Part shown: piece after piece, positions 13,361 through 25,837 of the stretch
Layout: every line of letters starts with the position of its first letter
How positions within the stretch are numbered: position 1 is the stretch's first letter
Origin: Paramyrothecium sp. XJ0827
Taxonomy: Eukaryota; Ascomycota; Sordariomycetes; Hypocreales; Stachybotryaceae
Length of the DNA: 64,000 nt
NCBI GenBank assembly: GCA_020881915.1
Contig: JAJFPB010000004.1
Span: forward strand, 1,612,001-1,676,000
Direction of reading: 5' to 3'
Made by a program: the position numbers and the translations under genes
The notes under the pieces: generated by a model
The model's input: the letters and a program-made list of their open reading frames with translations, nothing else
The model's database searches: none
Told to the model about the DNA's origin: nothing

Positions 13361-14192
13361 TCATCGCCTGTACCACATCCTGGAGATCTTGGTGTTGCGC
13401 ATCTTGCGCTGCAGCTGGAAGATACCATACATGAGGGCCTCGCTGGTAGGGGGGCAGCCGGGGACGTAGATGTCGACGGGCACGATGCGGTCGCAGCCGC
13501 GAACAACGCTGTAGCTGTAGTGGTAGTAACCGCCACCGTTGGCACAGCTACCCATGGAGATGACCCAGCGGGGCTCGGGCATCTGATCGTAGACCTGGCG
13601 AAGGGCGGGCGCCATCTTGTTTGTGAGGGTACCGGCGACGATCATTACATCGGACTGACGGGGAGAGGCTCGGAAAATGATGCCGAGACGATCCTGATCG
13701 TAGCGAGGGGTGGAGAGATGCATCATCTCGACGGCGCAGCAGGCGAGACCGAAAGTCATGGGCCACAGGGAGGACTGGCGAGCCCAGTTGGCAATAACGT
13801 CGAGCGACGTGCTGCCGATCAGTGTCAATAGGCCTCGATACATACATCATCCGTATGGATAGGCTCGAATCATAACGTACAGCGCATACTGAATGACGCT
13901 CTTGGTAGACTCCTCGCTGGCCAAGGGGATTTCCTTGCGAGGCTTGGCCAGGCCACCGGGGCCACCGTGAGGAGTCAGAGAACTAGCATCGCGGCGGGCG
14001 GAGGCGTGGAAAGCGGCGGCGGTGCGGAAGGGAATAAGGGCGGTCGTAGGCTTGGCTGTGAGTTTGCAGGTTTTGTCAGTTTGCTGGTCGACAATGCCAC
14101 ACGCAGCGTTGGCGAGCAAGGTCCGGCTCCCCGGGGCAATATAACGCACCTCGCAGGGCCATTGCGGCCGCAGATCGCGTTGACTGGAGCAT
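13361..14192 (-). CDS. NADH:ubiquinone oxidoreductase PSST/20-kDa subunit (NDUFS7, NuoB homologue)
   Basis: Nuclear-encoded subunit of mitochondrial complex I that carries iron-sulfur cluster N2 and lines the quinone site. Exons: 14192-14150, 14055-13881, 13811-13361, giving 222 residues. The N-terminus ([14 protein letters not shown]...[16 protein letters not shown]) is Arg/Ser/Ala-rich without acids, as in a mitochondrial presequence. All four N2 ligands are present: Cys97-Cys98 ([10 protein letters not shown]), Cys162 (MGSCANGGG) and Cys192 (VPGCPPT), with the same 64- and 30-residue spacing as human NDUFS7. It corresponds to the Neurospora 19.3-kDa subunit. Confidence 0.97.
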
Positions 14193-16854
14193 TTCGACGT
14201 ATGGGCGAGCAGTTCCTTCGGAAAAGAGGCAACTGGGGAGGGTGAGGAGGGGAGGCGAGGCGTGGATGGACGCGGGTGCGGCAGAAGAGACTTTGACCTG
14301 CTAGTTCCCCGGGCTTGACGTCGAGATGTGTGCTATTCGCCTCTGGTTCTGGGAAATGCAGGAGCCTTGATTGGTCGAAGCATCCGGCGCGAAGATTAAC
14401 CGAATGGGTGGTTGTTGGAGCTCCGAGGTGTGATTTTCCTTATGTAAGCCGGGGGGTTGCCTCTCAAAGGACACCAATATCCCAACCTACCCTGGATATT
14501 GGGTTTTTGTAACTGAGCAGTTCAATATGCTTGCGAACGTGCAAGTCAAGAAGATAACTTACGTCTTTGTGCTGATCCATGAGCTGTATTGCGTTTTTCT
14601 ATCTGGTATCTCAAATATCGTCAAATTTTAATGAACATAGTAATGTACAATCTTACTGTTAATGGTGAGAGATTCTTGAAGGGAAGGAAATCGATTGGAT
14701 GCATCGTTAATGGCATTACAATCTACGGCGCATCGGCAAGCGGTGCCATGTCTTAACACCCAGCTTACTGCCATCAATGTCCTCAGTTCATTGTAGAGCC
14801 AGGACCCCAGGGCCAGAAGTTCCTCGGGACAGAGGCGAAGTCGAGATCATCCATAGCGTATGCAGTCGCGATTTACACAAAGGGCAGTATATTTGGTAGG
14901 AATTGATTCACCACGGTTCGGACTGCGAGCCCCTCGAAAAACACAACTGCCTTCATTACCCGACTTGACTAAGCCCAGGCCCTCCTACTTCGCTGGCCGA
15001 GAGCTGGGATTCGAGTTTTCCGATATTCGGAAACATCAAAGACCAAGCGCGAAGGCCCGGTCGTCGGAATCGGAATACTTGTATCACACGTCATATACTC
15101 CCTAGTTTGCGAGGGGGCGCGCGATGAATCCCATCATTTACGGATGTCCCGGCGACGCAAGCATGGCATATCTCACGTGCGGCCCTAGCTAAGCTAGCCA
15201 AGGCAGGCTGTGGCTGCTGCAATCACAGCTCAATTGGACAGCCAAGCCATAGCATAGTAAGGTAGGTGAGTGGATTAAAGCTGTGAGGATGACACACCAA
15301 GCAACACCCAGCGCCTACAACGAGTACAGAGCAGGCTGAAGTATGATGGGTGGCCAATGAAGCAGACGCGGGCCTGCATAGTGGATGCACTGCCATAGTC
15401 CAATCGCGTGTAGAGGCGGGCTGGGTGCATAACCAAGAAGAATCAGTTCCTGGGCATGCATCCAGCCACGCGCCAACCAAACAGGCACATTCCGAACCAC
15501 GCTTTTGTCTCAAAGCAGACCCCTATAATGACTTGAGGGTCAAACTACTACCACACGCTGCAGGCCACAAGGGGTTCCCGACCCATTTCTCCGTGCTGAA
15601 CGAACCAGACGGCGAATAAGGAGAGGCTCACAGGTCAGGGTCGAGACCCTTTCGAAATGAAATATCAAAATGAGATGCACTAAGAAGGAGCCTGAATGAT
15701 GAGAGGATCGCCAAGGATTAGGCTAGTGAGTGGGGGACGATGGATCCGGGATTGCGTGGCATGCAACTTGCAAATTGTATCGGCAGCCGGGCTCGGCGGT
15801 ACCCCAAGCGAGAATCTGCACCGAAGCCTGCAGGCCATGACGACAAGGTGTACATTAAGGGGACGCTCGAGACACATCAGCCAATGCCCTGGTCAATAAG
15901 TCCCCTACACGCAAGAGTCAGACAGTTTGTGTCACCTCATGCTGCCCGAGACAGGCTTGCACACCATGGAGAATTTTTAGACAAGCGAATTGCAGATGCA
16001 GATGCAAAGGCAAAATACACAATCTGTGTTTTTCATTGTAAAGTTACGTCCTAGTGTCTTGGATGCCTTATGAACCAAGCATAAAGTAAGAGATAAGGTA
16101 TGATTAAACCTGAGTGTATAAAGATCACACGTCGTCTTCTGTGCCGTAGTGGTTCTTGCCCACTAAAGTATCTCGCTGCGGGTACCTTAGTGCCTTACTT
16201 ACCGTACTTACCTGCCTTGCTGGGGTTCCCTAACATGTACCTCGCCAAAGCCTGCCAGAGGTACCCCAATCAATTGTCAACCATAGTCCGGTGGGCAAGA
16301 TTAGGGAGGGTTTCTACTAGTATCAACGGCTCCTTAACCCATTCTGGCTCTAACCCTCCAGTAAGAATGCCCTGAGGTCCCTTTTACCTCGGTGGAGTTG
16401 GAGGGAGTGCCAGCCATGCTACGGGGCAATAAGTCTACAAACGCAGCGAAAAGTATCACTTTGTTGAAGCCACCCCATCGGACCCATGCCCCATTCGGTA
16501 GTCATTCCAAGGCCCAGGATGCGCACTCCACTGCACCGCACCCCGAAGCATCCTTTAAGCTCAGCTTAATCGTTCCCTCGTTAAGGTAGCGTTGACTTGA
16601 TTTGACGTTCACCTCTAGATCCTGGAACTTGGATGGGAGCGGCGAAGCCCCCCCCTGCCCATCCCTCCCCACGCCCTCTCTCTCTTCCTGCACCTCTGCA
16701 CTTGGTTTGGCATGGAACTCAACCAGAGGGACTCCTTATTCTCCCTCTTTGCTATTTGTCTTGCTTAACTGCCCCTCGACGCTGCGCACTTGCGGCCTTC
16801 TCGTTGTCGTCCCGAACGCCTCGATGATTTGAACTTGCGTCGCTCCTCTCCCAT
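14193..16854. other. Divergent intergenic region between the complex I gene and the GT90 gene
   Basis: About 2.7 kb without a supportable gene; the ORFs are under 110 codons and lack any family signature. The segment 16165-16270 is dense in TACC/GTAC words (GGTACCTTAG, CTTACCGTACTTACC). From about 16615 the strand becomes C/T-rich, probably the GT90 leader. Confidence 0.45.
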
Positions 16855-18675
16855 ATGGCGAGGCTCTACGGCGCGCGAAGATGGACCGCCTGGCCGTCCA
16901 GGCTGGTGCTGCGGTACATCCTTGTCGCATTCTTCGCCGCTCTCGTCACAATCAACTACCTGCTATGGTACGATACTGCGGCGTGGGATGCCGTCAACCT
17001 TCCCGATTCCGTAACCTTCGGGTCCCAACACCCCATTGAGAAACTCATGAAGGAAGCGAGAGAGTTCCAGGAGGAACGCATGTCGCGGCGCAGTTTCGAC
17101 GTGCGTGTCGCGGCAGCTCGATACCGTGCCAGGCGAGGACGTCACCCCCCGCCCGGCTTCGACAAGTGGTTCGAGGCCGCCATGCATAACGATGCCGTCA
17201 TTATCGAGGATTACTTCGATCGAATTTACAAAGACCTTACTCCATTCTGGGCCCTCCCACGAGAGGCCGTCGCCCGCCGCGCCAACACCTGGCCCTGGGT
17301 CGTCCGGGTTCGCGACGGCAAAGCCCGCGGCGATGGCAATACCAAGGGGCTTGTCCCGTGGCTTCAGCTGTGGACGGGGCTCGTCGCAAGATTCGCCGCC
17401 GATCTTCCGGACGTTGATATGCCCATCAACTACATGGACGAGCCACGGATGCTCGTTCCGCATAATAGGATCGCTGAGCTGGTGGAGAAGGAAACGGCTT
17501 CGAGAACTATGCCACACGCGGACCAGGTCTCCTCAAAGTACACAGGCCTTGCGGCTCTTGATGCCACTCACTCCAAGCCATACAACCCTCATTGGTCGGG
17601 ACCAGACAAGTCGTATTGGTCGTTGGCTGTCAAGGCGTGTGGACCAGACACTGCTGCGTATGGCGTTCCTATGTACACGAACTGGTCAGAGCCTGCCGAG
17701 TTTCCCCATAATTGGAAACCGGAGTACGCCTACCGCGGGTACGTACAAAACTGGACAGCATCAATGAATCCCTGTTTGCAACCGCATCTGCGTCAACTTC
17801 ACGGGACCTTTATCGAACCCCTGAGCATCTCCTCGACCGAAGAGCTCATACCCATATTCAGTGGCTCTAAGCTCCCTATCAATAACGATATACTGATCCC
17901 TGGAGCCATGTATCTGACTGACGACGAGTTCTACTCGGGCGGCGAGTCGCATGGTCCGCCATGGGCAGAAAAGAAGAACAATCTCATCTGGCGCGGCGAC
18001 GCCTCTGGCGGGCGCACCAGGAATGAGACATGGCATCATTTCCACCGCCATCGTCTGATTGAGATGTTGAACTCCACCACAGTTTCCCACGCTGAAAAGC
18101 AAGGCACTCGACCCTTGGCTTTTACCTTTCCCCAGAAGAATATCTATCCTAGCCAGCATCAAAACGAGAAGCAACTGGCACGGTGGCTCGAAGAGTTTGC
18201 CGACGTTGGCTTTCTGCACCTGTGTGCCCCTAACGAATGCGACTTCCTGGACGATGTCTTCAAGATATCGGAGAGAAAACCGATGAGCGAGCAATACCAT
18301 TACAAATTCCTTCCTGACGCCGATGGTAATTCCTTCAGCGCCCGGTTTCGCGGCTTCATGCGATCTACTAGCCTACCACTCAAGGCAACGATATATGCCG
18401 AGTGGCATGATGACCGCTTGGTCCCCTGGCTGCATTTCGTCCCCTTGGACAACACCTTCCAGGACCTTTACTCGGTGCTAGAGTATTTCGCAGACGGTGA
18501 CGGTCCTGGAGACGCCGCGGCGAAGTACATTGCCGATAGAGGCCAGGATTGGGCCGAGCAAGTATTACGCGGTGACGATATGGCTTTTTATGTGTGGCGG
18601 TTGCTCTTGGAATGGGCGAGGCTTTGCGATGAGAACAGAGATACCCTGGGGTACGTGGACGATTTGGCGTCATGA
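16855..18675 (+). CDS. CAP10-domain glycosyltransferase, family GT90
   Basis: Type II membrane glycosyltransferase of the Golgi/secretory route; characterised relatives transfer xylose or glucose (cryptococcal CAP10/Cxt1, animal POGLUT/Rumi). Single exon of 606 codons from an ATG at 16855. A short basic N-terminus precedes one membrane segment (about 19-41, RLVLRYILVAFFAALVTINYL). The lumenal part ends in the CAP10 domain: NNLIWRGDASGG at about residue 374, HHFHRHRLIEML soon after, and YKFLPDADGNSFSARF at about 483 followed by RSTSLPLKATIYAEWHDDRL and VPWLHFVPLDN. These are the characteristic WRG, DxDGN..S.R and D-R-L-x-P-W-x-H-[YF]-x-P motifs. The acceptor substrate cannot be read from the sequence. 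Confidence 0.93.
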   Translation: MARLYGARRWTAWPSRLVLRYILVAFFAALVTINYLLWYDTAAWDAVNLPDSVTFGSQHPIEKLMKEAREFQEERMSRRSFDVRVAAARYRARRGRHPPPGFDKWFEAAMHNDAVIIEDYFDRIYKDLTPFWALPREAVARRANTWPWVVRVRDGKARGDGNTKGLVPWLQLWTGLVARFAADLPDVDMPINYMDEPRMLVPHNRIAELVEKETASRTMPHADQVSSKYTGLAALDATHSKPYNPHWSGPDKSYWSLAVKACGPDTAAYGVPMYTNWSEPAEFPHNWKPEYAYRGYVQNWTASMNPCLQPHLRQLHGTFIEPLSISSTEELIPIFSGSKLPINNDILIPGAMYLTDDEFYSGGESHGPPWAEKKNNLIWRGDASGGRTRNETWHHFHRHRLIEMLNSTTVSHAEKQGTRPLAFTFPQKNIYPSQHQNEKQLARWLEEFADVGFLHLCAPNECDFLDDVFKISERKPMSEQYHYKFLPDADGNSFSARFRGFMRSTSLPLKATIYAEWHDDRLVPWLHFVPLDNTFQDLYSVLEYFADGDGPGDAAAKYIADRGQDWAEQVLRGDDMAFYVWRLLLEWARLCDENRDTLGYVDDLAS

Positions 18676-19240
18676 TTGATTTTGGAAATGTACAAGCCAT
18701 AAACCGTCGACATCTGGTATGCGCATTTGGTCATGCCAACGATTGGAGGCATCTTTACATTCTTGTTCCCTGCCCAAGCGCTCGGAAAGCATACAAGCAG
18801 GATACCACATTTTCTGGCTAGGCGTTGGGAGTACCTACAAGGAGGGAAGGCTACATTGTAACACAACAGAAGAGTGTCTTTGCTATACCTCTTCGAGCAT
18901 TAGAACTAGTCCGCCTGCCGCCTGTTTGGCTCAAATGAGGTCAATTTTTCTTCTTCCGAGAACGGAAGCAATTTACAATCCAATAATCACCGATTGGGGG
19001 CGCGGGTAAGCGCAGAAGACAACAGTTTGTATCCATTATAGTATCGTTTCTATCGTCATTCAATGATATCGAAAACGCCATTCAAAAACACCACCTCAGC
19101 TTTTCAGTGAATATTGACTAGGAGTCCATCACCAGTGCTGTCGCCAACCATGGGCCAACTCGAAGACATGATATACCCCCCGTCAAGCAATACGACGTGG
19201 GAAAGCGTGCCTGGCAATGAGGCATGCGCCGGTTTTGCTA
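18676..19240. other. Convergent intergenic region
   Basis: 565 bp between the 3' ends of the GT90 and Gyp1 genes. No supportable ORF, repeat or RNA gene is visible. Confidence 0.5.
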
Positions 19241-21219
19241 TTACAGTTGTAGGTTCTTCAAAGCAGGCCGGCTGGGCTGACCCTTTAGGTGCGCAGAGGA
19301 GCCCTTGAACAGGCTCTGCCAGATGAACGCCTCGCTGAGGAGGAGCTCGATATCCTTCTCAGTCCAGTTCTTAGTTGGAAGACTCTGGAGGAACATCATG
19401 ATTTCCTGGAAATCCATCTTCTGGAGCTTATCGGACCACTTGACCAGGAACGCAGCGCAGACGTAAAGATGGAACTCGGAAAAACCTTGCTCCTCGGCCT
19501 TTTGACGAAAGGGTGTCAGCTGTAAGCAGCAGAGGTTGGGGGAATGTACACCAGGAGATACGCGGTAGACTTACAAGATATGTGTCCCACATTCGAATGG
19601 TGTTCTGAACGCTAATCTCACGCATGAGGAGGCAGTTCATCCAGCGGAAACTGAACTGGATGAATTCCACCCCCTCCTTTTCAAGGTGCTTTGAGAGGTT
19701 TGCATCAATTCTGGCAGTCAGATCGCGCAAAGCAGCCACCTGTCGCTGAATACCAGGCTGAGCCACTATATAGTGGTCCTGGATGCCGTCTAGGAGCTTT
19801 GTCAAGCACCAAAAAGAGTCAGCTTCAACCGCATCGAGCACGGATTTGGGCAGTTGCCCAGGGTCCATGCCCGTTTCGATGTTCGGATCTCCGATGTACA
19901 GTCCCAGGAAAACCTGGAAAAATGGTGTCACAAGGTCGTTGATGCCTTGGACGTATCCACTGGCGGGATGACGGACGGCCCAGACGTAGAGGATACGTTC
20001 CAATGACCTCTGCGTCGCCTCGTAGCTGTAGAGTTCGATGTGAGGATTGGTTCGAGGCACATCGATGCTGATCTGATGCCAAATCGCTTCATCAAGACCT
20101 CTGGCTCTGCTACCGGAGGCCGCATTCGCGCCTCCTCTTTCGAATGCCTGCCGTACACCATCGACATACTCTTTTCTCTTCCTTTCGAGCGCGGCGACTC
20201 GCCTCTCACTGTTCGTGGGTAGGTAGCTGAGGAGAAGCTGCCATGTCACAGCGCGGACCTCGTCCGGCACGCCTGACCATGCTAACGACCGAAGGTCCGG
20301 AAGCGATATGGAGGAGGCTTGCAGAAGCTTCTTGAACTTGTTAATTCGTCCTATACGTGAGTTTATGGCGTCAGCCTCTTTCGAGGTGGTACCGCTTTGA
20401 ATGGAAGGGTAGTTGATGAGGTGCAGCGCATTTGCAGGATCTAATTGGTTAGCCAGTGCGTACCACTATGGAACTCAGGCATACCTTTAAGAATATCTTT
20501 ATACTGTGGCCGCAAGATTTTACCCTCGCTCTTCTTCGGCATCGGATACGTGGGCGATGGACGCTCAATAGCGATATCGGCACTGTTGGAATACCTCCTT
20601 GCTTGCAAGCCTCCAAATGAACCCTCCAATGCTGGAGATAGGGTACCAGAACCGGCCGGATTCTGCGAGGCAAGCCGCTTTGTCCGCCTCTTCATGCTGG
20701 ATAGACTCGGCAGACCAAAGTCGTCGCCATCGTCGTCCTCGTAACCCATCATCTCATCCTCGTCCGCCTTCCAGTCGTCATTCGTGTTCGAGAGGAAGTT
20801 TATGTAGCTCTTGAAAGGTGGCGAGTTGAGACCTGAGCTGTTCTTGTGTGGCGGAGAGGCATCGGGGTTGGTTTTCGTCCTTGTAGAAGAGGAGGACGGC
20901 GGGGTCCGAGGGCGCGAGGAGTTGGACAGGTTCCTGCCACGGAGAGTCAGCAAGGTCAAGCACTTGTCGCAGATTTTCCGTGGACTCACAGAGAATCAAT
21001 TTTCAGCATGTCAGCATGCGAGTAGGAAGCGCCGACGACCAGGTTGGGGTCGCGGCCCGTTGGGGTGGTTACGCTCCGTCGTTGAGCATTGTCTCGAGGA
21101 GGCGGTCTCCAAAATGGCGATGCGGACCTGCTGTTGCGTCAGTGCAAAGAGCTCTCTCGGAAGGGGGGCGGAGGGCTAGGGACGGTGTACTCACTCGGAT
21201 CTATCTACAAACGAGCCAT
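19241..21219 (-). CDS. GYP1: TBC-domain Rab GTPase-activating protein, Gyp1 type
   Basis: Accelerates GTP hydrolysis by Ypt1/Rab1-class GTPases at the Golgi. Five exons: 21219-21209 (11 nt, MARL), 21127-20990, 20933-20485, 20440-19575, 19519-19241; 580 residues. The first exon was placed because it joins in frame to SASPFWRPPPRDNAQRRSV and no nearer ATG explains the N-terminal part. A disordered Ser/Pro/Asp-rich region is followed by the TBC domain (about 235-540): GVPDEVRAVTWQLLLSYLP, the arginine finger ISIDVPRTNP (Arg near residue 328) and the glutamine finger YVQGINDLVTPFF (near 361), then SVQNTIRMWDTYL and LYVCAAFLVKWS. Both catalytic fingers are intact. The intron at 20441-20484 is only 44 nt. 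Confidence 0.93.
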
Positions 21220-22083
21220 TGTGCCCAGGTCAGCCTGCGTTGCGCGCCGTACATCACCACTTCACGGACGCCGTGTGAGAACCTACCGACTTGGACCATC
21301 TCCTGCGGCAGTGGGGCAGTTAGCAACAAGAGAGCATGACATCAACGGCAGGCAGAGGGCCTCAGCCAGACGGGCGGACAAACTCACTGACTGCACCGGT
21401 TTCTTGCCGCTTCCCGAGGACGACCACATTGTCACGAATGGTCGTCGTCAGGGCGAGGCCACATTCTGTAGCAAGAGATTGGACGTGCTCGAGGCTGTTT
21501 TTGAGCAAGCACCGAAAGATGGGCTTGGAAGGACGAGAGTCAGTCCCCAGTCTCCTGTGAGCACCGGGAACCGTTCACTGGGCTCCTAGCAGCTTTCAGG
21601 CCTAGCGAGCCACTGCGTTTGGCGCCGAGGACCGTCTGAGCGCCATCCTGTACCGTTGCTCATAGGCGGGGAAACCCCACCAAGTCAAGGAGCCAGGTCG
21701 TTTCAGGCGCCTTGCCGGGAGTCAGGGTACGCGCCGAACGGAGTGGTGCCGAGGTTCACCCGTCGAGCTCATTGGTCAGTTCGGCTTTGTCAGCACCGCT
21801 CTGTTTTGGGTGTGCCGTTGCAGGCTCTCCTTCTGTGCAATCCTTCTCGATCCGACCAGACCCATTCTGACATCCCAAGATCACTTCGTCTGCCTAAGGT
21901 AGCGCTGGAACCTCTGCATAACTTCTTCTTTCACGTCCAGGCACCCGAATTCTTACCACCAACCATACGACGAGCTTCCTACTCATCAATTTCTTTGTCT
22001 GGATCTCCTGATCAAGCCTTTTAACTAGCTCACAACCAGAAACCCAACGCTTCCCGTGCTTGCGGCAGTTGCTATTCGCCAGA
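21220..22083. promoter_or_regulatory. Divergent intergenic promoter region, Gyp1 / Hrp1-like gene
   Basis: 864 bp between two divergent start codons, with no ORF that I can support. Position and orientation suggest that it contains both promoters; no individual site is distinctive enough to name. Confidence 0.4.
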
Positions 22084-24977
22084 ATGGCAGAGCCGGAGAA
22101 CTTCGAAGAGGATCTCTTCGCCGATCTGTACGTCCTGACTACACGACGGTCACCGAGCCGGCCTGATGCTGTCCTTACTGACGCTTTGCAGTTACGAGGA
22201 CAACGATGCCTCGAAGACGGGACCTGGCCCTCAGCCGCCAGCCCCAGTCCCAGCCCCAGCAGCTGCCCCCAAGCCCGAATACGATACATACGCCACTCAA
22301 AGCAATGGTCCAGAATTACAGAGCGTCGAACAACCGCAACAGTACGAAATGGAAGAAGAAGACGACGACGACGACGACGTTGACTTTAACCTGGGAGGTG
22401 GCTCCAACAATGTAACACGCTCCGCGCCGGCTGAAGGGACCTCTTCGTCACCACCACCTTACGGGACCGTCCACAAGGCAAGTGCGAAAGAAGATGGGTA
22501 AGTTGTCGATATTCCTTGGTAATGTGATGCGTTGCTCTGTTTCCCCTCCCCGTGCTATTATCATTCAATCTCGACCGACCCAAAGCACTCTTTTTGGAGA
22601 GTACATGGCTACGGTCTGCTTAGGGTGATGTTCCCTTTCCCTTCCGAAAGATGTTACACGTAACTTGATCGTACAACCATCGAGAGCTGGTTCAGCTGGG
22701 AGCTTGATGCTACTAGGTTGGAGAACGAGAGTTTGGTGCATGAGCTTCAAAAGTCCGAATGGCGATGGCCATGTGGTACCGTGGGAACGGGGTATGAGCC
22801 ATTCGAACATGACATGAGGAGAGAGACACCGCAAGAGTGATCATCTGAAAGCACAGGAAGAGGTGGTCTACAAGCCTCGGATACCAGGAATATCCCCCTG
22901 TGGTTATTACCAGAGAAAGACCAATCGACAATAGTCATCACGCATGGCGCTACTAGCTTCCGTAGCCAAGAGTCGCAGAATCTTAAGAGTCAAGAGCCTG
23001 AGAAGAATGCTATCATTCGAATCGGCTGCTATAGCAAGACTTATGGCGTGTAGCGCTCGAGGCCATTACCTAGCAAGACAGAGGAGGGAGACAAAGTCAA
23101 GACAGACAGACAGACCAGACAGTCAAGACGATAGCACAAGACGAAGAGAACAGAATTCGACAAAAAGAAGAATCTCTCGCTGCCATTGCCTTGGTAACAC
23201 TGGGGAAAAGCGTCAAATGTCTCGTCTGAGCTACACGCTCCAGACTCCGGTTTCCAGATGATCAACCAATGTCTCAATCACGGCCCAAGCGGAATCAGAT
23301 CACCTCGCAAGACTTAGAAACCAACTCTGAGATGCCAACCACGAGAACCTCCAAGCCAAGGGGTTGCAGCGACAAAATCAGTTCCCACGCCACCAAGCTC
23401 ATCCGTTGTCAAACCTACAACCACGACCGACAGCGTCAGCAGGCATCATGCTCCAGCCAAGGCGGATTAAGGCCTCACGTAATGACAGAACCGCCACACT
23501 GCCATATCATCACACTGCCATTCATTTGCTAATGCCTGCGTTTTGCACGTTCATTTGCGACCTTTGCATTGTTGTGTTTTACGTTGGATGATTCCCTGGC
23601 ACCATGTACTGACCTAGCGTGTAGTAAGATGTTTATTGGAGGATTGAATTGGGAAACTACGGACCGTGAGTTCGCCTGACGCTTCTGATTTCTATTGTAC
23701 GAGGCTCTGACCGCTGTAGAATCGCTGCGGGACTATTTCTCTCAATTTGGCGAGGTCATCGAGTGCACTGTGATGCGAGACAGCAGCACAGGGCGATCGC
23801 GAGGTTTCGGCTTCCTCACATTCAAGGATGCCAAGACTGTCAACATCGTCATGGTCAAAGAACATTTCCTCGATGGGAAAATTGTATGCTACCAATGCAA
23901 AGCTAACTTGGGAGCGACTTTGGCTAATCGAGCATGTAGATTGACCCCAAACGTGCTATTCCACGCGATGAACAGGAGAAGACCAGCAAGATCTTTGTTG
24001 GTGGTGTTAGCCAGGAGACGACGGACCAGGAGTTCAAGGACTACTTTGCGCAATTTGGTCGAGTCGTCGACGCAACGCTCATGATGGACAAAGACACGGG
24101 CCGTCCCCGTGGCTTTGGTTTTGTCACTTTTGAAAGCGAGGCCGGCGTGGATGCCTGCATCAATGTGCCTCTGGAGATCCACGGCAAGCCCATCGAAGTC
24201 AAGAAAGCCCAACCTCGAGGCAACATCCGCGAAGAAGAGGAGGCAGCGAAGCGCGGCAAGTTCAGGAAGGAAGAACAGTCAGGCCAAGGTGGAATGGGGC
24301 AGCAAATGGGGCCCAACGGCATGTCGCCGCAGGTGATGGCGCAGTATTTCCAACGCATGCAGCAGTATTTCGCCATGATGCAGTCACAGATGGCCATGAG
24401 CCGCGGCATGCCAATGAACCCAGCAATGTGGCAGAACATGATGCAGATGCAACAGATGCAGCAAGCCATGGGTCGCGGAGGAAACCAGAACATGATGAAC
24501 AACATGAACCCCCAGATGATGCAGCAAATGCAACAGATGCAACAGATGCAACAACAAATGCAGCAGCAGATGCAGCAAGGCGGTCAGGGCAACGCGGGAT
24601 ATGATCAGTATCAGCAGCAACAACAGCCGCAGCAGCAGCAGCAGGGAGGTGGACGGCGCGGTGGCCGTGGAGGAGGCTACGGCGGGGGTCACGGCGGACA
24701 CGGTGGTCAAGGCTACGGGATGGGCGGCGGCGGCGGTGGCGGTGGCGGCGGCAACGCCCCGGCATCGTGGGAGGGCATGTATGACGACGTCCCTCAGCCG
24801 AGCGCAAACCAAGGTGGATACCGCCGCGGAGGGAGCGGCAGCCAGGGAACGCCCGATCCACAGAACGCACCACCTGCTAATGCTCCCACGGGACCCAAGA
24901 ACGCCGGAAAGCCAGGCGCCAACTACAGGGGCGGTGGCCGAGGCGGCAATCGCGGGTTCCATCCTTATGCTAGGTAA
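22084..24977 (+). CDS. Hrp1/Nab4-like two-RRM RNA-binding protein
   Basis: Nuclear shuttling hnRNP-like protein; yeast Hrp1 is the CFIB subunit of the mRNA 3'-end processing machinery. Exons: 22084-22127, 22192-22497, 23625-23665, 23720-23883, 23940-24977; 530 residues. The N-terminus is acidic (EDLFADLYEDND, and a run of Asp after EMEEED). RRM1 starts KMFIGGLNWETTD with RNP1 RSRGFGFLTF; RRM2 starts KIFVGGVSQETTD with RNP1 RPRGFGFVTF. The tail is Met/Gln-rich (repeated QQMQQM) then Gly/Arg-rich (GGRRGGRGGGYGGG) and ends RGFHPYAR. Tandem RRMs with conserved IDPKRAIPRDEQ linker match the Hrp1/DAZAP1 group. Intron 2 (22498-23624) is 1127 nt, about twenty times the local norm. Confidence 0.93.
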
Positions 24978-25837
24978 TCAGAGCTGTGAAGCTCGCGCGG
25001 GCGTGGGGCGAGGACCTCGAGTCGCTATATGGCTGAAAACTTGCAGGCAGAATTGTGCAGAAGCACGTCATGAGCCTCAAACAAGAAAATGAAGCATTGA
25101 TTTTTGAAGAATCTACTTTAGTACGGGGGGGTCCGGGCGGTTATTTGTGTATCATTATTCGATTCTACGGGTACCTTATTCAATTTAGTTCCTTTGCCCG
25201 GAACTGAGGAACAAACAAGAGCGTGCACAAGATGAAGCAAAAACGACAGCCTTGAGTCAGTCCAGTCCAGTCCGGTTTCTTGAATGCAAGTGATGACAGA
25301 ATGGATGAGGCGCAAGGGTCTGCAGTTTCTTGCTTTAGGCCCTATCAGTATAAGACAAGAGGCACGTGTGAAGTCAACAAGAGTTGGCAGATGTTCCTTG
25401 TTGCAGCCCGCAGAAGACTGTTAGCATGTGATAGTTGTTGCCAGGGGATGGCATAGACCAATGGAGAGCACTGAGACGAGAGAGCAGAAACGTGCGTTGG
25501 CTGCTTGGGTCGCATGGTCGAGACGCCTTTAGTTCGGGGAGTGAATGGGAGTAAATGGTTGGCTGGCCCAGAGGAGTGATGACGCAAAGTGTGATGTAAG
25601 TAGCTGCAGTTCCAAGCAGCAGCTGCGCCTGGTGAACTCGTAAGCTCACAGTGACCCTTAAGCCAGCACAGCAAACACATTGAACACTTGGGAATATGAG
25701 AAATTAATGTAAGCAACTGTACGTCGCGATTGACGAAGATGAAGGAGGGCGACAAAGCGTAGCACGGTCGCGTCGACAGGGTCGTCGAGGACGGCATAAA
25801 GGAGGTCTCTGGGCTGAGAGCTCCATTGAAATTATTA
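24978..25837. other. Intergenic region
   Basis: 860 bp downstream of the Hrp1-like gene, with no supportable ORF or RNA gene. Confidence 0.45.

Noticed and set aside
24262..24962. Minus-strand frames over the Hrp1-like C-terminal region
   Set aside because: They are translations of the Gln/Met and Gly/Arg repeats in the wrong strand.
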